Shown here one piece after another: positions 34,118-42,405 of a stretch of 64,000 bases of DNA. A program made the position numbers and the translations under genes. Under the pieces are notes generated by a model. It had not been told where the DNA came from, did not search any database, and saw nothing but the letters and a program-made list of their open reading frames with translations. The stretch's first letter is position 1. Every line of letters starts with the position of its first letter. The stretch is taken from NCBI GenBank assembly GCA_964611385.1, contig CAZSXS010000003.1:3599-67598 (forward strand), in the 5' to 3' direction. Source of the stretch: CAZSXS01 sp964611385. Its GTDB lineage: Bacteria > Bacillota > Clostridia > Lachnospirales > CAYPQA01.

Positions 34118-35107
34118 ATGGTAAGCAAGTATCCGAAAATCAACTATGATTATGAGGCAATAAAGCTAAAGAAAATCTATGAGCATCCCCTGCTAAAGGA
34201 TTTTCCATGCTGCGGTGTGCAATCGGATGAGAGCATTAAAGTATTTGGTGAGCTGCGGTTTCCGGAGCTTCCAAATGAACGCTGTTATACTACTGCTTGT
34301 TTTGTCACCTCGATGGATGGTAAGTTGGCATATCCCGATAATCCGGCAGGACCTGTTATCGCACAGAGCAATGGATTAGACCCCGTTGGAGCGACCGCGG
34401 ATTTTTGGGCACTTAATTTGATGCGGGCTTCTTGTGATGCGATTTTTATGGGTGCTGTTACCATGCAGAAAGAACCCAACAGCCTGACATGTATATTTGA
34501 CCAAACATTAGAAGATGAACGCGTGAGACTGGGGATGCAAAAAGCTCCTTGGATTGTTGTTTCAAGCTTTGATGGCACAGACATTCCATTTGGCGATACC
34601 TTGCTTGAAAATCAACCCGTAATGTTCAACACTTCGCCAGTCGGGGCAGAGTGTATCAGCAAAAATATAAAGCAAGACTTTTATATTGTAGGTTCTTTCA
34701 AAAATAAAGATGAGATAGATGCGAGACATATCACCAAGCAATTTGATGAAAATAAGTACAAAAAAACACCTGTCATCATCACAGGCGAGGGCACAAAAAC
34801 CGATACAGGGCTGTTGTTACATATCTTGAAAATCATGGGTATAAACATTGCAATGGTGGAATCCCCGTCCTATTGCCACAGTATGCTGCAATCGGGCTTA
34901 TTGGATGAGATTATGCTTAACTACTCCTGCGTGTACATCGGCGGCAAGGCATTGGGATTTGGCGGCAACATGGAGTCGTTTACTTCGACAAATCATCCGC
35001 ACACAGAGGTTTTATCCATACATTCACATTCGCCGAGTTTCTTTTATTTTCGCCACAAAATTGTATATGGCATTACACCCAACGGATATTTGGGTGCGAT
35101 ATATTAA
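34118..35107 (+). CDS. RibD C-terminal-domain (dihydrofolate reductase-like) reductase
   Basis: A 329-residue protein with AAAAGGAG upstream. Its core resembles the reductase domain of RibD and the dihydrofolate-reductase-like family: CFVTSMDGKLAYPDN near residue 65, NLMRASCDAIFMGAVTMQKEP, PVIITGEGTK, and GLLDEIMLNYSCVYIGGKALGFGG near the C-terminus. No deaminase domain with zinc ligands is present, so it is not a full RibD. It probably reduces a keto or imine group with NADPH. As the first gene of a five-gene unit with a flavoprotein, an SDR and an exporter, it likely acts on a small secondary compound; that pathway is inference. Confidence 0.8.
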   Translation: MVSKYPKINYDYEAIKLKKIYEHPLLKDFPCCGVQSDESIKVFGELRFPELPNERCYTTACFVTSMDGKLAYPDNPAGPVIAQSNGLDPVGATADFWALNLMRASCDAIFMGAVTMQKEPNSLTCIFDQTLEDERVRLGMQKAPWIVVSSFDGTDIPFGDTLLENQPVMFNTSPVGAECISKNIKQDFYIVGSFKNKDEIDARHITKQFDENKYKKTPVIITGEGTKTDTGLLLHILKIMGINIAMVESPSYCHSMLQSGLLDEIMLNYSCVYIGGKALGFGGNMESFTSTNHPHTEVLSIHSHSPSFFYFRHKIVYGITPNGYLGAIY

Positions 35108-35130
35108 GGTATATTAAAAGGAGGAATATC

Positions 35131-35478
35131 ATGCAGTTAAAAAGATTTAACTCACTCCAGCCGGTAGAGGAACTCTTATTTAGGGTAAAACCTGAATTTG
35201 TCGAGGAGTTTATCCGCATCGACCATGAGGTATGGACACTTGCTCTATCAAAGTACCCGGGATTTGTGAGTAAGGAGATTTGGGTAAACGACGACAACAA
35301 AGGTGAGATTACCACCGTTCTTTACTGGGAGAGTATGTCTCATTGGAAATCCATCAGCCACAAGGAATTGGAGGAGACTCAAAGGTGCTTTGACGAGGCA
35401 ATCGGAAAAGAAAACTACTCCTTTGTGAAGGCTGTTCACGAGGGGAATCAACGATACAGGGTATGCAAGTATGAATAA
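35131..35478 (+). CDS. Small TIGR03792-like protein, monooxygenase-like fold
   Basis: A 115-residue protein similar to the TIGR03792 family. The pattern is VEELLFRVKPEFVEEFIRIDHEVW, then LALSKYPGFVSKEIWVN, then TTVLYWESMSHWKSI, which suggests a single dimeric alpha/beta barrel like the ABM monooxygenases. No metal or flavin site is apparent. It lies 23 bases after the RibD-like gene with a GGAGGA site, so it is in the same unit. Its chemistry is unknown; it might be a cofactor-free oxygenase or a lyase-like partner. Confidence 0.7.
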   Translation: MQLKRFNSLQPVEELLFRVKPEFVEEFIRIDHEVWTLALSKYPGFVSKEIWVNDDNKGEITTVLYWESMSHWKSISHKELEETQRCFDEAIGKENYSFVKAVHEGNQRYRVCKYE

Positions 35479-35535
35479 TGCCACCTACGCAAAAGGGGAA
35501 TGTTACCCCATTGAAATGTTTGAAAGGAAGAGTAT

Positions 35536-36102
35536 ATGAAAACACTCGTATTTTATGGATCGGCCCGTAAGAATGGCCATACCAAGCAGATGTTAAGCCT
35601 ATTCCTGAATCATTTGGAGGGCAAAGCCGAGATCGTTGACTGTTACCGTGAAAAGAACATATCCCCCTGTATGGACTGCCGATATTGTTTGAAGACACGA
35701 GGTTGTGCCATCAAGGACGACATGCAGGAGATTTATAAAAAGATTGATGCGGCGGATTTGATTGTCCTTGCCGCACCGATGTATTTTCATTGCATACCCG
35801 GCCCTATGAAGTCGGTACTGGACAGATGCCAGCTCTACTGGGCAGGTTTGGTAAGAAAAGACCATGACTTGGATAAGCCAAAGATAGGCGTAATCTTGAT
35901 GGTCGGTGGTGCGCCTGACTTTGAAAAGCAATTTACTGCGGGCGAAATGGTGTTGAAGGGATTGCTCAGTGACCTAAACGCCGAGCATATGGGTACGGTC
36001 TCAATGCCAAATAGTGACCATGACAGCTTGGAAATACGACTCGATATCGCAGAACAAATCATTCAATTGGCAAAAGCCATAAGGGAGAGGGACGCATTAT
36101 GA
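35536..36102 (+). CDS. NADPH-dependent FMN reductase-type flavoprotein
   Basis: A 188-residue flavodoxin-fold protein of the iron-sulfur flavoprotein group. FMN phosphate is bound by YGSARKNGHTKQM near residues 6-18. The Cys pattern CMDCRYCLKTRGC is that of this family and may hold a 4Fe-4S cluster or a redox disulfide. LIVLAAPMYFHCIPGPMKSVLDRCQLYW forms the second flavin loop. It likely passes electrons from NADPH or ferredoxin to a substrate of the neighbouring enzymes. The stop overlaps the SDR start by four bases, so the two are translationally coupled. Confidence 0.88.
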   Translation: MKTLVFYGSARKNGHTKQMLSLFLNHLEGKAEIVDCYREKNISPCMDCRYCLKTRGCAIKDDMQEIYKKIDAADLIVLAAPMYFHCIPGPMKSVLDRCQLYWAGLVRKDHDLDKPKIGVILMVGGAPDFEKQFTAGEMVLKGLLSDLNAEHMGTVSMPNSDHDSLEIRLDIAEQIIQLAKAIRERDAL

Positions 36103-36830
36103 AGCTCGCAGATAAAGTGGTAATAATCACAGGTGTGAGTTCCGGTATTGGGGAGGGTGTAGCGAAGCGATTTTTGGAGCAAGGTGCTAAGGTCATGGGC
36201 TGCGGTATAGAGCCGTCGATGCGCATAAATGCCGACAACATACATTACATACAAGCAGACTTGACTAATTTTGACAATGCCCAAAGGGTTGTGGACGAGG
36301 CTGTAAAAATATTTGGCAGGGTGGATTGCGTGATTAACTGCGCGGGGATATCAAAAGTCCAATCCCTCGAATCTGCCGATACCCAAAGCTTTGAGCATGA
36401 ATTCAAGGTCAATGTCACCGGAGTGTTTCACATGTGCAAGGCGGCTGTTGCCGAGCTGAAAAAATCCAAACAAGCAGCCATTGTAAATATCGCATCAGAC
36501 TTGGGAGTGCGCCCTATCCCTGAGCGTATCTCCTATTGTCCGTCCAAAGCGGCTGTGATAATGCTGACAAAGTGCATAGCCTTGGAGTACGCCCCGCATA
36601 TCCGCGCCAATTGTATACTGCCGGGACTCGTCGAAACCCCTATGGTTACATCCAGATTTTCATCCGATGCAGAACTTGAGTCCTTTAGAAACAATATGTC
36701 GCAAATCTATCCTTTAAAGAAATTGGGAACGATTGATGATATGGCGAAAGCAATAATTTTTCTCGTAAGCGATGACAGCACGTTCATTACAGGAGAGAGC
36801 ATAGGAGTTTGCGGCGGCAGTTTGATATAG
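36099..36830 (+). CDS. Short-chain dehydrogenase/reductase
   Basis: A 243-residue classical SDR with a Rossmann fold. The nucleotide loop TGVSSGIGEGVAKRF is at residues about 10-24. NCAG, the catalytic Ser in VNIASDLG, and the catalytic Tyr and Lys in YCPSKAA are all present. The C-terminus (FITGESIGVCGGSL) is typical. It oxidises an alcohol or reduces a carbonyl with NAD(P). It is coupled to the flavoprotein upstream and followed 14 bases later by an MFS exporter. The substrate is unknown. Confidence 0.93.
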   Translation: MKLADKVVIITGVSSGIGEGVAKRFLEQGAKVMGCGIEPSMRINADNIHYIQADLTNFDNAQRVVDEAVKIFGRVDCVINCAGISKVQSLESADTQSFEHEFKVNVTGVFHMCKAAVAELKKSKQAAIVNIASDLGVRPIPERISYCPSKAAVIMLTKCIALEYAPHIRANCILPGLVETPMVTSRFSSDAELESFRNNMSQIYPLKKLGTIDDMAKAIIFLVSDDSTFITGESIGVCGGSLI

Positions 36831-36844
36831 AGGGAGAATTTAAG

Positions 36845-37984
36845 TTGAACAATCGACATCATTCTGTGCGCTTCTCGTTAATGCAATCATTTTACTGGTG
36901 CTCGGTGGGGGCATTCGCCTCGTTTGCATTGATGTTTTTTCAAGAACAAAGGGGTGTATCCGCGTCTCAGGTGGGTTTACTGACGGGGGTATTTACATTA
37001 TGCGCATTTTGTGGACAGTTTTTTTGGGGATATTTATGCGATACGTGGAGGACAAATAAAAAGGTCTTTATACTGACTTGTATGCTTCAATGCATAATTG
37101 GCGCAATCTTGTATCTTAGCAAGGGATTTGCTTCTATCCTCATACTGTATGGCATGTTGGGGTTTGTACAATCACCGATGACGGCCATCCTCGACACATG
37201 GATAATGAAAAGTTTTCCGCGTTCGCCGCTTGCGCTATCCCCCATACGCGCCGCAGGTTCGCTGTCGTATGCGGTGCTTATGCTGTTTTATGGCAAGATG
37301 ATAGGTACATGGGGTTACATCATCATGCCCGTCAGCTTGTTGATGTTTGCATCCGCTTCGGTAGTAACGGCATATCCTGTGCCTGATGCTCTTGCTACCC
37401 ACGAGGATTCCCGGCACAACAAAAATGTCGGCGGAAAGCTCTTCACGCCGACATTTTTGTTATTGATTACATGTATATTCTGTTGTGGTGTTGCCGGTAC
37501 TACATATACGTTATATCCGATTATCATTACAAATGTCGGCGGCAATACCTCTGACTTGGGGCTTGCCCTGTCCGTCAGCGCCTTTAGTCAAGTTCCGTTT
37601 ATGATATTGGTGGGCAGAATAAGCCGCATCCCCGCGAAAATAAGGTTGATAGCCAGCGCGGTCGGATATGTTGTCACCTTGATGTGTTTCGTTTTTTCAA
37701 AAACTCCCGTGCAGATTATCCTCGCAAGCCTTATATCCGGCATATCTTTTGGGGTTATGCAACCCTCAATGCGGGAAATCGTTTATCAGCATTCCCCTCA
37801 ACAGCTGCGTACAACGGCACAGAGCATCTCCGATGCTGTTCATTATTCTTTATCGGGATTGTTTGCGAGTTTTGCGGTGGGCTTTGCGTGGGAACGCTTT
37901 GGATCTGCGGTTGTGTTGTCGTTGTTTGCTTGTGTGCAATTCTTGGGGATTATTTTGCTAATGCTGTTGAGGAAAGATACTTAA
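36845..37984 (+). CDS. MFS transporter
   Basis: TTG at 36845 follows a GAGGGAG site by 8 bases and gives 379 residues; readings from farther upstream overlap the SDR end. About twelve helices are visible, with the MFS loop-2 motif FWGYLCDTWRTNKKVF and a typical central loop near residue 190. The look is that of the 'MFS_1-like' group, including nucleoside/sugar-type and drug exporters. As the last gene of the redox cluster it would export or import the compound handled by the enzymes. No sequence evidence fixes the substrate. Confidence 0.88.
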   Translation: MNNRHHSVRFSLMQSFYWCSVGAFASFALMFFQEQRGVSASQVGLLTGVFTLCAFCGQFFWGYLCDTWRTNKKVFILTCMLQCIIGAILYLSKGFASILILYGMLGFVQSPMTAILDTWIMKSFPRSPLALSPIRAAGSLSYAVLMLFYGKMIGTWGYIIMPVSLLMFASASVVTAYPVPDALATHEDSRHNKNVGGKLFTPTFLLLITCIFCCGVAGTTYTLYPIIITNVGGNTSDLGLALSVSAFSQVPFMILVGRISRIPAKIRLIASAVGYVVTLMCFVFSKTPVQIILASLISGISFGVMQPSMREIVYQHSPQQLRTTAQSISDAVHYSLSGLFASFAVGFAWERFGSAVVLSLFACVQFLGIILLMLLRKDT

Positions 37985-38080
37985 CGAATGTTTGTGTGTT
38001 GCTTTGGAATATAAAAAATGGAAGATCATCCAAGATGCTGGATAATTCATTTCATCTTGCATCTGCTCCATTCTCACTTC

Positions 38081-38665
38081 CTAAATCAATTGATAGAACA
38101 AACCGTGATTTGTACAATACCATACTAACATTCCGTGTCCAAAGCAAGATATGCGTGTTTGAACATTCCATTCAGGATACTGCTTTCGGAGCATAATACT
38201 ATCTCCTGTTACCAACGCAACAAAGGTAATATAATGCCCCTTTGACATTTCATGATCAGTCGAGATAAAAAATTCATTTTCTATCTTTTCCACCGTTAAT
38301 TTTTCTGTGTCTGTGGCTTTTTGGGGAATCAATGCACATAGCTTTTTTCCACAACAGGAAATTGCAGCCTCATGGGTTGCGGTCAATAGATTTCCGCATG
38401 ATGGACAGACATAAAACTTTAACTTTTTCATATTGCCTCCTACTAAATCGCTGGGATCTAATTCACCAGCAAGTAAATTTTCTAAGTTGACACCAAAAAC
38501 AGTTGATAGCTCAGAAAGCAATGAAATATCAGGGCAGCCAAGCCCACGTTCCCACTTTGAAACAGCTTTATCACTGATATTCATATGCTCAGCCAATTGC
38601 TGCTGAGTCAGTTTTCTCTCTGTTCGTAAGCTATAAATCAGCCTACCGATCTTTTCACAATCCAT
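38081..38665 (-). CDS. XRE-family regulator with a zinc-ribbon/desulfoferrodoxin-like tail
   Basis: ATG at 38665 is chosen because GGGAGC lies just upstream and the family start MDCEKIGRLIYSLR follows; 194 residues. Residues 1-65 form a Cro/CI-type helix-turn-helix (LTQQQLAEHMNISDKAVSKWERG). Residues 95-125 hold two Cys pairs (CPSCGNLL, CCGKKLC). The last 70 residues (STDHEMSKGHYITFVAL, then FGHGMLVWYCTNHGLFYQ) resemble the iron-binding domain of desulfoferrodoxins. The combination suggests a redox- or metal-responsive repressor. It faces the MFS gene and has no obvious operon partner. Confidence 0.82.
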   Translation of the reverse strand: MDCEKIGRLIYSLRTERKLTQQQLAEHMNISDKAVSKWERGLGCPDISLLSELSTVFGVNLENLLAGELDPSDLVGGNMKKLKFYVCPSCGNLLTATHEAAISCCGKKLCALIPQKATDTEKLTVEKIENEFFISTDHEMSKGHYITFVALVTGDSIMLRKQYPEWNVQTRISCFGHGMLVWYCTNHGLFYQLI

Positions 38666-38851
38666 ATTTGCTCCCTCCCATATGCACAGTATAATTGAAC
38701 CACACACGTTTTACAATAAACGCTCCGTAGAGTTCAAAAGCATTATAGATAGAAATGAAAAGACACATCTATCGGGGGTTCTTGTATGGCCTCAGGAAAT
38801 TTGCTATATGCTGAGATAGCTGTTGCAATAGCAAAATACCAAAAATTGAAA

Positions 38852-38995
38852 TATGCGAACATACCTTCTCAAAGAGTTGCCGAAAAAAACGGTATGAGAT
38901 TTATAACGGAATATGAAGATGCCAAAAATAAAATAGCGAAGGTGTATTCAATTTCATCAGAAGAGTATCAAAACAATGAGCACAACACGCTGTAA
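38852..38995 (+). pseudogene. Remnant of a GNAT acetyltransferase
   Basis: Only the C-terminal end of an acetyltransferase is left: NIPSQRVAEKNGMRFITEY, then KVYSISSEEY, which matches the acetyl-CoA binding and last strand of RimJ/RimL-type enzymes. The preceding 60 bases read in frame but are not family-like, and no complete start region exists. It is most likely a decayed or deleted gene. Confidence 0.7.
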
Positions 38996-39069
38996 CTTTT
39001 CTGACTAAGCCCAGCACACACAAAAGAGTTGTCGGAGTAGAATTTTCTTGATTTACAAGTACATGTGTT

Positions 39070-39104
39070 AAAAGCTGTCAAGCGTTAAGCTGACAGCTTT
39101 TTTT
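39070..39104 (+). terminator. Intrinsic terminator
   Basis: AAAAGCTGTCA at 39070-39080 pairs with TGACAGCTTTT around a 10-base loop and runs into seven T. It serves the remnant region on the plus strand and may also stop the opposing unit that ends at 39155. Confidence 0.85.
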
Positions 39105-39154
39105 ATACGACTGATTGTTTACAGCAATAAAGGCTTTGTTAACCCAAACATGCT

Positions 39155-39391
39155 TTATTGTTTGTCCGTCCGTCCCAGCAACCCAGCAATTCTAAGTAAC
39201 ACCTGTCCTAATGCTTCGATAATGCCTAATCGAACGGCAAACAGATTGGTTATTCCGGAGCATATTACGATGATTCCAGATATAGTTGCCCAAGCAATCC
39301 CTTTACGTTGCAAACCTGTAATAAAGAGAATTACCCCAAGCCCAATGCTGACTATAGCGCCTAAATTCGACAATGTTTTTAATGATTTCAT
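39155..39391 (-). CDS. Small two-helix membrane protein
   Basis: A 78-residue protein with two hydrophobic segments (about residues 9-27 and 33-52) and a third weaker one, and a basic start. It is the last gene of a minus-strand unit led by a TetR regulator and lies two bases after the DUF4177 gene. No family is recognised with certainty. The context suggests a membrane-stress or small-molecule response, but no function is shown. Confidence 0.65.
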   Translation of the reverse strand: MKSLKTLSNLGAIVSIGLGVILFITGLQRKGIAWATISGIIVICSGITNLFAVRLGIIEALGQVLLRIAGLLGRTDKQ

Positions 39392-39393
39392 TT

Positions 39394-39609
39394 TTATTCC
39401 TCCTCAGATTTTTTACGTTTAAAAATAGCAACAAATTGGGTTGTAACACCAAGCAGTGCATATTTAGAGCTCCCCAACCCAGTAGTACACATTACATTTA
39501 CCATTTCCCAGCCGTTCTCACCTAATTGATTTAACTTTGTTTGAAACCGCTCATCTATTATACCTTGCTCTCCAGAAGTGGTGATCATTTTGTATTCAAA
39601 CTTTTCCAT
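39394..39609 (-). CDS. DUF4177 domain protein
   Basis: ATG at 39609, with GAGGAGG upstream, gives 71 residues. The sequence MEKFEYKMIT, then LNQLGENGWEMVNVM, then QFVAIFKRK is the typical DUF4177 pattern: a short beta-rich protein often found near membrane or stress genes. Function unknown. It lies between a 35-residue peptide gene and a small membrane protein in a probable TetR-controlled unit. Confidence 0.8.
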   Translation of the reverse strand: MEKFEYKMITTSGEQGIIDERFQTKLNQLGENGWEMVNVMCTTGLGSSKYALLGVTTQFVAIFKRKKSEEE

Positions 39610-39643
39610 AGTAAACCTCCTCAAGATTTAAATTTTAGAGCTT

Positions 39644-39751
39644 TTAGAACACACCAATGATCATCGCAATAGTCCAGCAAGCTCTTAACCAAGGAGAAAT
39701 CTCCTTTGAAACGCTGAAAATAAAACCCACTAATTCAGAAACAATGCCCAT
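39644..39751 (-). CDS. 35-residue hydrophobic peptide
   Basis: A very short gene reading MGIVSELVGFIF, then SVSKEISPWLRACWTIAMII, ending GVF. An AAAGGGG site lies 6-7 bases before the ATG, and the gene sits alone between the TetR gene and the DUF4177 gene on the same strand. The alternation of a hydrophobic start, a short charged and Trp-containing centre and a hydrophobic end suggests a membrane-active or membrane-anchored peptide. No homologue is known to me. Coding status rests on the ribosome site and position. Confidence 0.5.
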   Translation of the reverse strand: MGIVSELVGFIFSVSKEISPWLRACWTIAMIIGVF

Positions 39752-39783
39752 AAAATACCCCTTTCATTATGTTGTAGCTGTCA

Positions 39784-40383
39784 TTACTCAAAAATGCTCT
39801 CCACCAATTGTTTTGCAATAAATTGGAATGCGGCTAAATAGTCAAATTCAATTGGTAAATTAACATTGACTTTGCAAGCAACGCTTGATAACAAAACACT
39901 TAAAGCAGACAATGCAATTGTTTCTGAAACTTTAAGTTTAAGCTTTGCCCGTTCCATCGCTTTGCGAAAAAGGTCTGTACTGTCAACAACCAGCTGCTGC
40001 TTCATAGGCGTAGATAATTTGTTATAAAACGAAGTAAAATCGGGTGTTTTCACATCATAAAGAAAGGGCTTGCTTTCGTATTCATGATAGAGCTGAACCA
40101 AAGCTCTTTCAAAACTTGCCTTTCCACCATTATCATCAAATTGTTTCAAAAACCATTGATTGATTGAAGTATGGGCTTCCAGTAAAACTTCAAAGAACAA
40201 CTCTTCCTTTGTGGAGTATAAGTTATAGAATGCTCCTGTGGATATTTCTGCCTTTTTGCATAAATCATTGATGCTTGTTTCCTTATATCCTTGCTCTAGC
40301 CAAAATGATAGGCAACTGTCTTTCAATTTGCTCTTTATCTGGATTTTATCATCTGGGCTAAAGACTTTTTTACCCCTTGCCAT
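39784..40383 (-). CDS. TetR/AcrR family regulator
   Basis: A 199-residue repressor. The N-terminal helix-turn-helix is in ETSINDLCKKAEISTGAFYNLYSTKEELF (residues about 32-60, shown here as two parts of the family pattern). The remaining 140 residues are the helical ligand-binding and dimer domain. The gene heads a minus-strand run (35-residue peptide, DUF4177, membrane protein). Two perfect palindromes lie just upstream, one of them in the promoter spacer, so self-repression is likely. The ligand is unknown. Confidence 0.88.
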   Translation of the reverse strand: MARGKKVFSPDDKIQIKSKLKDSCLSFWLEQGYKETSINDLCKKAEISTGAFYNLYSTKEELFFEVLLEAHTSINQWFLKQFDDNGGKASFERALVQLYHEYESKPFLYDVKTPDFTSFYNKLSTPMKQQLVVDSTDLFRKAMERAKLKLKVSETIALSALSVLLSSVACKVNVNLPIEFDYLAAFQFIAKQLVESIFE

Positions 40384-40412
40384 TGAGTAGCCTCCTTGTT
40401 AAGAATTTATCT

Positions 40413-40426
40413 TATGAATATTCATA
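40413..40426. promoter_or_regulatory. Palindrome TATGAATATTCATA, candidate TetR operator
   Basis: This is a perfect 14-bp palindrome about 30 bases before the TetR start and downstream of its promoter. Its half-site resembles the second palindrome at 40444 in A/T spacing only. Confidence 0.5.
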
Positions 40427-40438
40427 TCTTATATTCAT

Positions 40439-40467
40439 GTAATAATAGAATTCTATTCTTTTGTCAA
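40439..40467 (-). promoter_or_regulatory. Candidate TetR promoter with palindrome in the spacer
   Basis: On the minus strand TTGACA (40462-40467), a 17-base spacer and TATTAC (40439-40444) form a promoter. The spacer is largely the perfect palindrome AATAGAATTCTATT (40444-40457), an excellent operator position for repression. Confidence 0.6.
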
Positions 40468-40530
40468 GAGCTTTTTTTGAGTTAATTAAAATTATTTTTT
40501 GGATTCATAAATGAGGAACTTTAATAGGCG

Positions 40531-40559
40531 TTGATGACCGAAGTTCCATATGGTATGAT
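40531..40559 (+). promoter_or_regulatory. Candidate sigma-A promoter of the DUF2461 gene
   Basis: TTGATG at 40531-40536, a 17-base spacer and TATGAT at 40554-40559 lie 37 bases before the ATG. Confidence 0.5.
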
Positions 40560-40596
40560 ATCTTAAAAACTTATAAAATTACTTGGGGGAAACAGT

Positions 40597-41271
40597 ATGT
40601 TTACACAAAAAACCTTTGACTTCTTAATTCAAAACTACATCAACAATAGCAAAACATGGTTTTTAGAACACAAAAACGAATATCACGAATATGTTTTAAC
40701 GCCCCTCACCGAACTTGCAATAGTACTTGGCCCCACGCTCGAGGCAATCGACGGGCAAATCATAACCGAACCAAAGGTAGATAAAACCATTTCCCGTATC
40801 TATCGTGACATACGGTTTTCAAAGAACAAAACGCTGTACAGGGAAGAAATGTGGTTGTCTTTTCGCCGGGATAAAAAAGCATTTCCAGGGTATCCCGAAT
40901 TTTTCTTCGTGGTCACGCCGAATGAGTTTCTCTACGGCTGTGGGTATTATGCCGCTGCTTCCAACGTTATGGACTGTATCCGTAACCTGATACTTGATCA
41001 AAATCCGATGTTTTTAGCGGCCCAAAACGCTTACGAGGGACAGTCAGAGTTTGTGATAGAAGGCGACCTATACAAGAAAAGCAAATACCCTCAACAGCCC
41101 GAAAGCATACGAGCCTGGCTTGATAGAAAGAGCATTTGTTTTATGGTGAAAAGCAAAGACTTTTCCGAGCTGTTTTCAGACAGACTTCACACTAAGGTTA
41201 TGTCAATATATAAGCAAATGGAACCAATCTATCAATTTCTGGTTTACGCTGAGCAAAAAACAAGGGGATAA
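40597..41271 (+). CDS. DUF2461 domain protein
   Basis: A 224-residue soluble protein with the DUF2461 pattern: FTQKTFDFLIQNYINNSKTWF at the start, a basic Arg-rich centre (KTISRIYRDIRFSKNKTLYRE), and FFVVTPNEFLYGCGYY. The family is widespread and uncharacterised. It has its own promoter-like sequence and a GGGGGA site. It is followed by the MerR unit, which has a separate promoter, so the two are probably independent. Confidence 0.85.
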   Translation: MFTQKTFDFLIQNYINNSKTWFLEHKNEYHEYVLTPLTELAIVLGPTLEAIDGQIITEPKVDKTISRIYRDIRFSKNKTLYREEMWLSFRRDKKAFPGYPEFFFVVTPNEFLYGCGYYAAASNVMDCIRNLILDQNPMFLAAQNAYEGQSEFVIEGDLYKKSKYPQQPESIRAWLDRKSICFMVKSKDFSELFSDRLHTKVMSIYKQMEPIYQFLVYAEQKTRG

Positions 41272-41330
41272 TAGGCATCCGGCTTTGATATTTATTTATG
41301 AAACTTTTCTAAATGTTTCAAAGCATTTTC

Positions 41331-41361
41331 TTGACTCTGACACCGTGTCGTACTTTATAAT
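41331..41361 (+). promoter_or_regulatory. MerR-type promoter with 19-bp spacer and operator dyad
   Basis: TTGACT (41331-41336) and a perfect TATAAT (41356-41361) are separated by 19 bases, the overlong spacing that MerR regulators correct by twisting DNA. The spacer contains the inverted repeat GACAC-C-GTGTC. It lies 27 bases before the MerR start and indicates self-activation. Confidence 0.8.
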
Positions 41362-41388
41362 CAAAAAGAAAAGAAATGAGGACATATT

Positions 41389-42405
41389 ATGGAGCTTCAA
41401 ACCATCAGTCAAGTTTCAAGGGATTACGGAATTTCCACCAGAATGTTACGTTATTACGAAAATGTGGGCTTAATTCAAAGCCAGCGGAAAGACGATTATG
41501 CTTACCGGGTTTATGACGAAACTGCCGTGAGCCGTTTGCGGCAAATCGTTGTCCTACGTAAGCTGCGTGTTCCTGTTAAGCAAATCATAAGTATACTGAA
41601 TAACTCCGATGCTGTGGAAGCAGTGGAAATTTTTAGGCAAAATATAAGCCAAATAGACAGCGAAATCACTGCGCTATCTACCGTTAAATCCATTTTGATG
41701 CGCTTTATTGAGGAAATTAATGAAAAAGCTGATGTTAACCTAAAACTTCTCGGTGATGAAGCTGTGTACGCCGTTATAAGCTCTCTTTCTTTTTCCAATA
41801 ACCAGATTAAAGAAACGAAGGAGGATTTATCAGTGGAAGAGTTAAACAAGGCGAATGAAGAATTAATGAAACTGGAAGACAAAGATGTGCGGATTGTGTA
41901 TTTGCCGCCCATGACTGTGGCTGCCGCTTACGCATCGGGAGAAGGCTGCGAAGGCAAAGCACTAGACAGGATAAGTGCATTTACAAAAGAGAGCGGGTTG
42001 TTAATGATTAAGCCAGATGCACGCAGCTTCGGCTTTGACTGCTCTCAGGGTTCTGTCGGAATTGGCGAAGGCTCACAAGTATATGAAGTGTGGGTGTCTG
42101 TTCCAGATGATATGGAGATACCTGAACCACTTGTGAGACGAGTGTTTCGTGGTGGATTATATGCTGCTCATGTGTTAAGGGCATGGGATTTTCAGGATTG
42201 GCGGCGACTGAGGGAATGGGTTAATGCAAGCGATAAATACGATAATGACTGGGGATCAGCACGATGGGAATCACCCGAAACGGTCTTTGGTCAAGGCTTT
42301 GAAGAAACTTTGAATTTCTATAACTACATTCTAAAGCATAACTCTGAAATGAACTATTTACAGCTTGATTTACTGTTTCCTATCAAGGAGAAAGTAAATG
42401 GATGA
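41389..42405 (+). CDS. MerR family regulator with GyrI-like ligand domain
   Basis: A 338-residue activator. Residues 1-75 form the winged helix-turn-helix (TISQVSRDYGISTRMLRYYE), followed by the long dimer helix. Residues about 160-338 resemble the GyrI/BmrR-type multidrug-binding domain (RIVYLPPMTVAAAYASGEG, then VYEVWVSVPDDMEIPEP), and the end has a conserved-looking Trp-rich segment. The gene has a classical 19-bp-spacer MerR promoter just upstream. Its stop overlaps the next gene by eight bases, so both are regulated together. Ligand unknown, probably an amphipathic small molecule. Confidence 0.9.
   Translation: MELQTISQVSRDYGISTRMLRYYENVGLIQSQRKDDYAYRVYDETAVSRLRQIVVLRKLRVPVKQIISILNNSDAVEAVEIFRQNISQIDSEITALSTVKSILMRFIEEINEKADVNLKLLGDEAVYAVISSLSFSNNQIKETKEDLSVEELNKANEELMKLEDKDVRIVYLPPMTVAAAYASGEGCEGKALDRISAFTKESGLLMIKPDARSFGFDCSQGSVGIGEGSQVYEVWVSVPDDMEIPEPLVRRVFRGGLYAAHVLRAWDFQDWRRLREWVNASDKYDNDWGSARWESPETVFGQGFEETLNFYNYILKHNSEMNYLQLDLLFPIKEKVNG

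Noticed and set aside
37684..38196. Plus-strand reading of 170 codons at the MFS 3' end
   Set aside because: It is an alternative frame of the MFS and XRE genes and has no ribosome site or domain.
38786..38995. Complete small gene of 69 codons
   Set aside because: Only the last part matches an acetyltransferase; the beginning is not family-like, so it is listed as a remnant.
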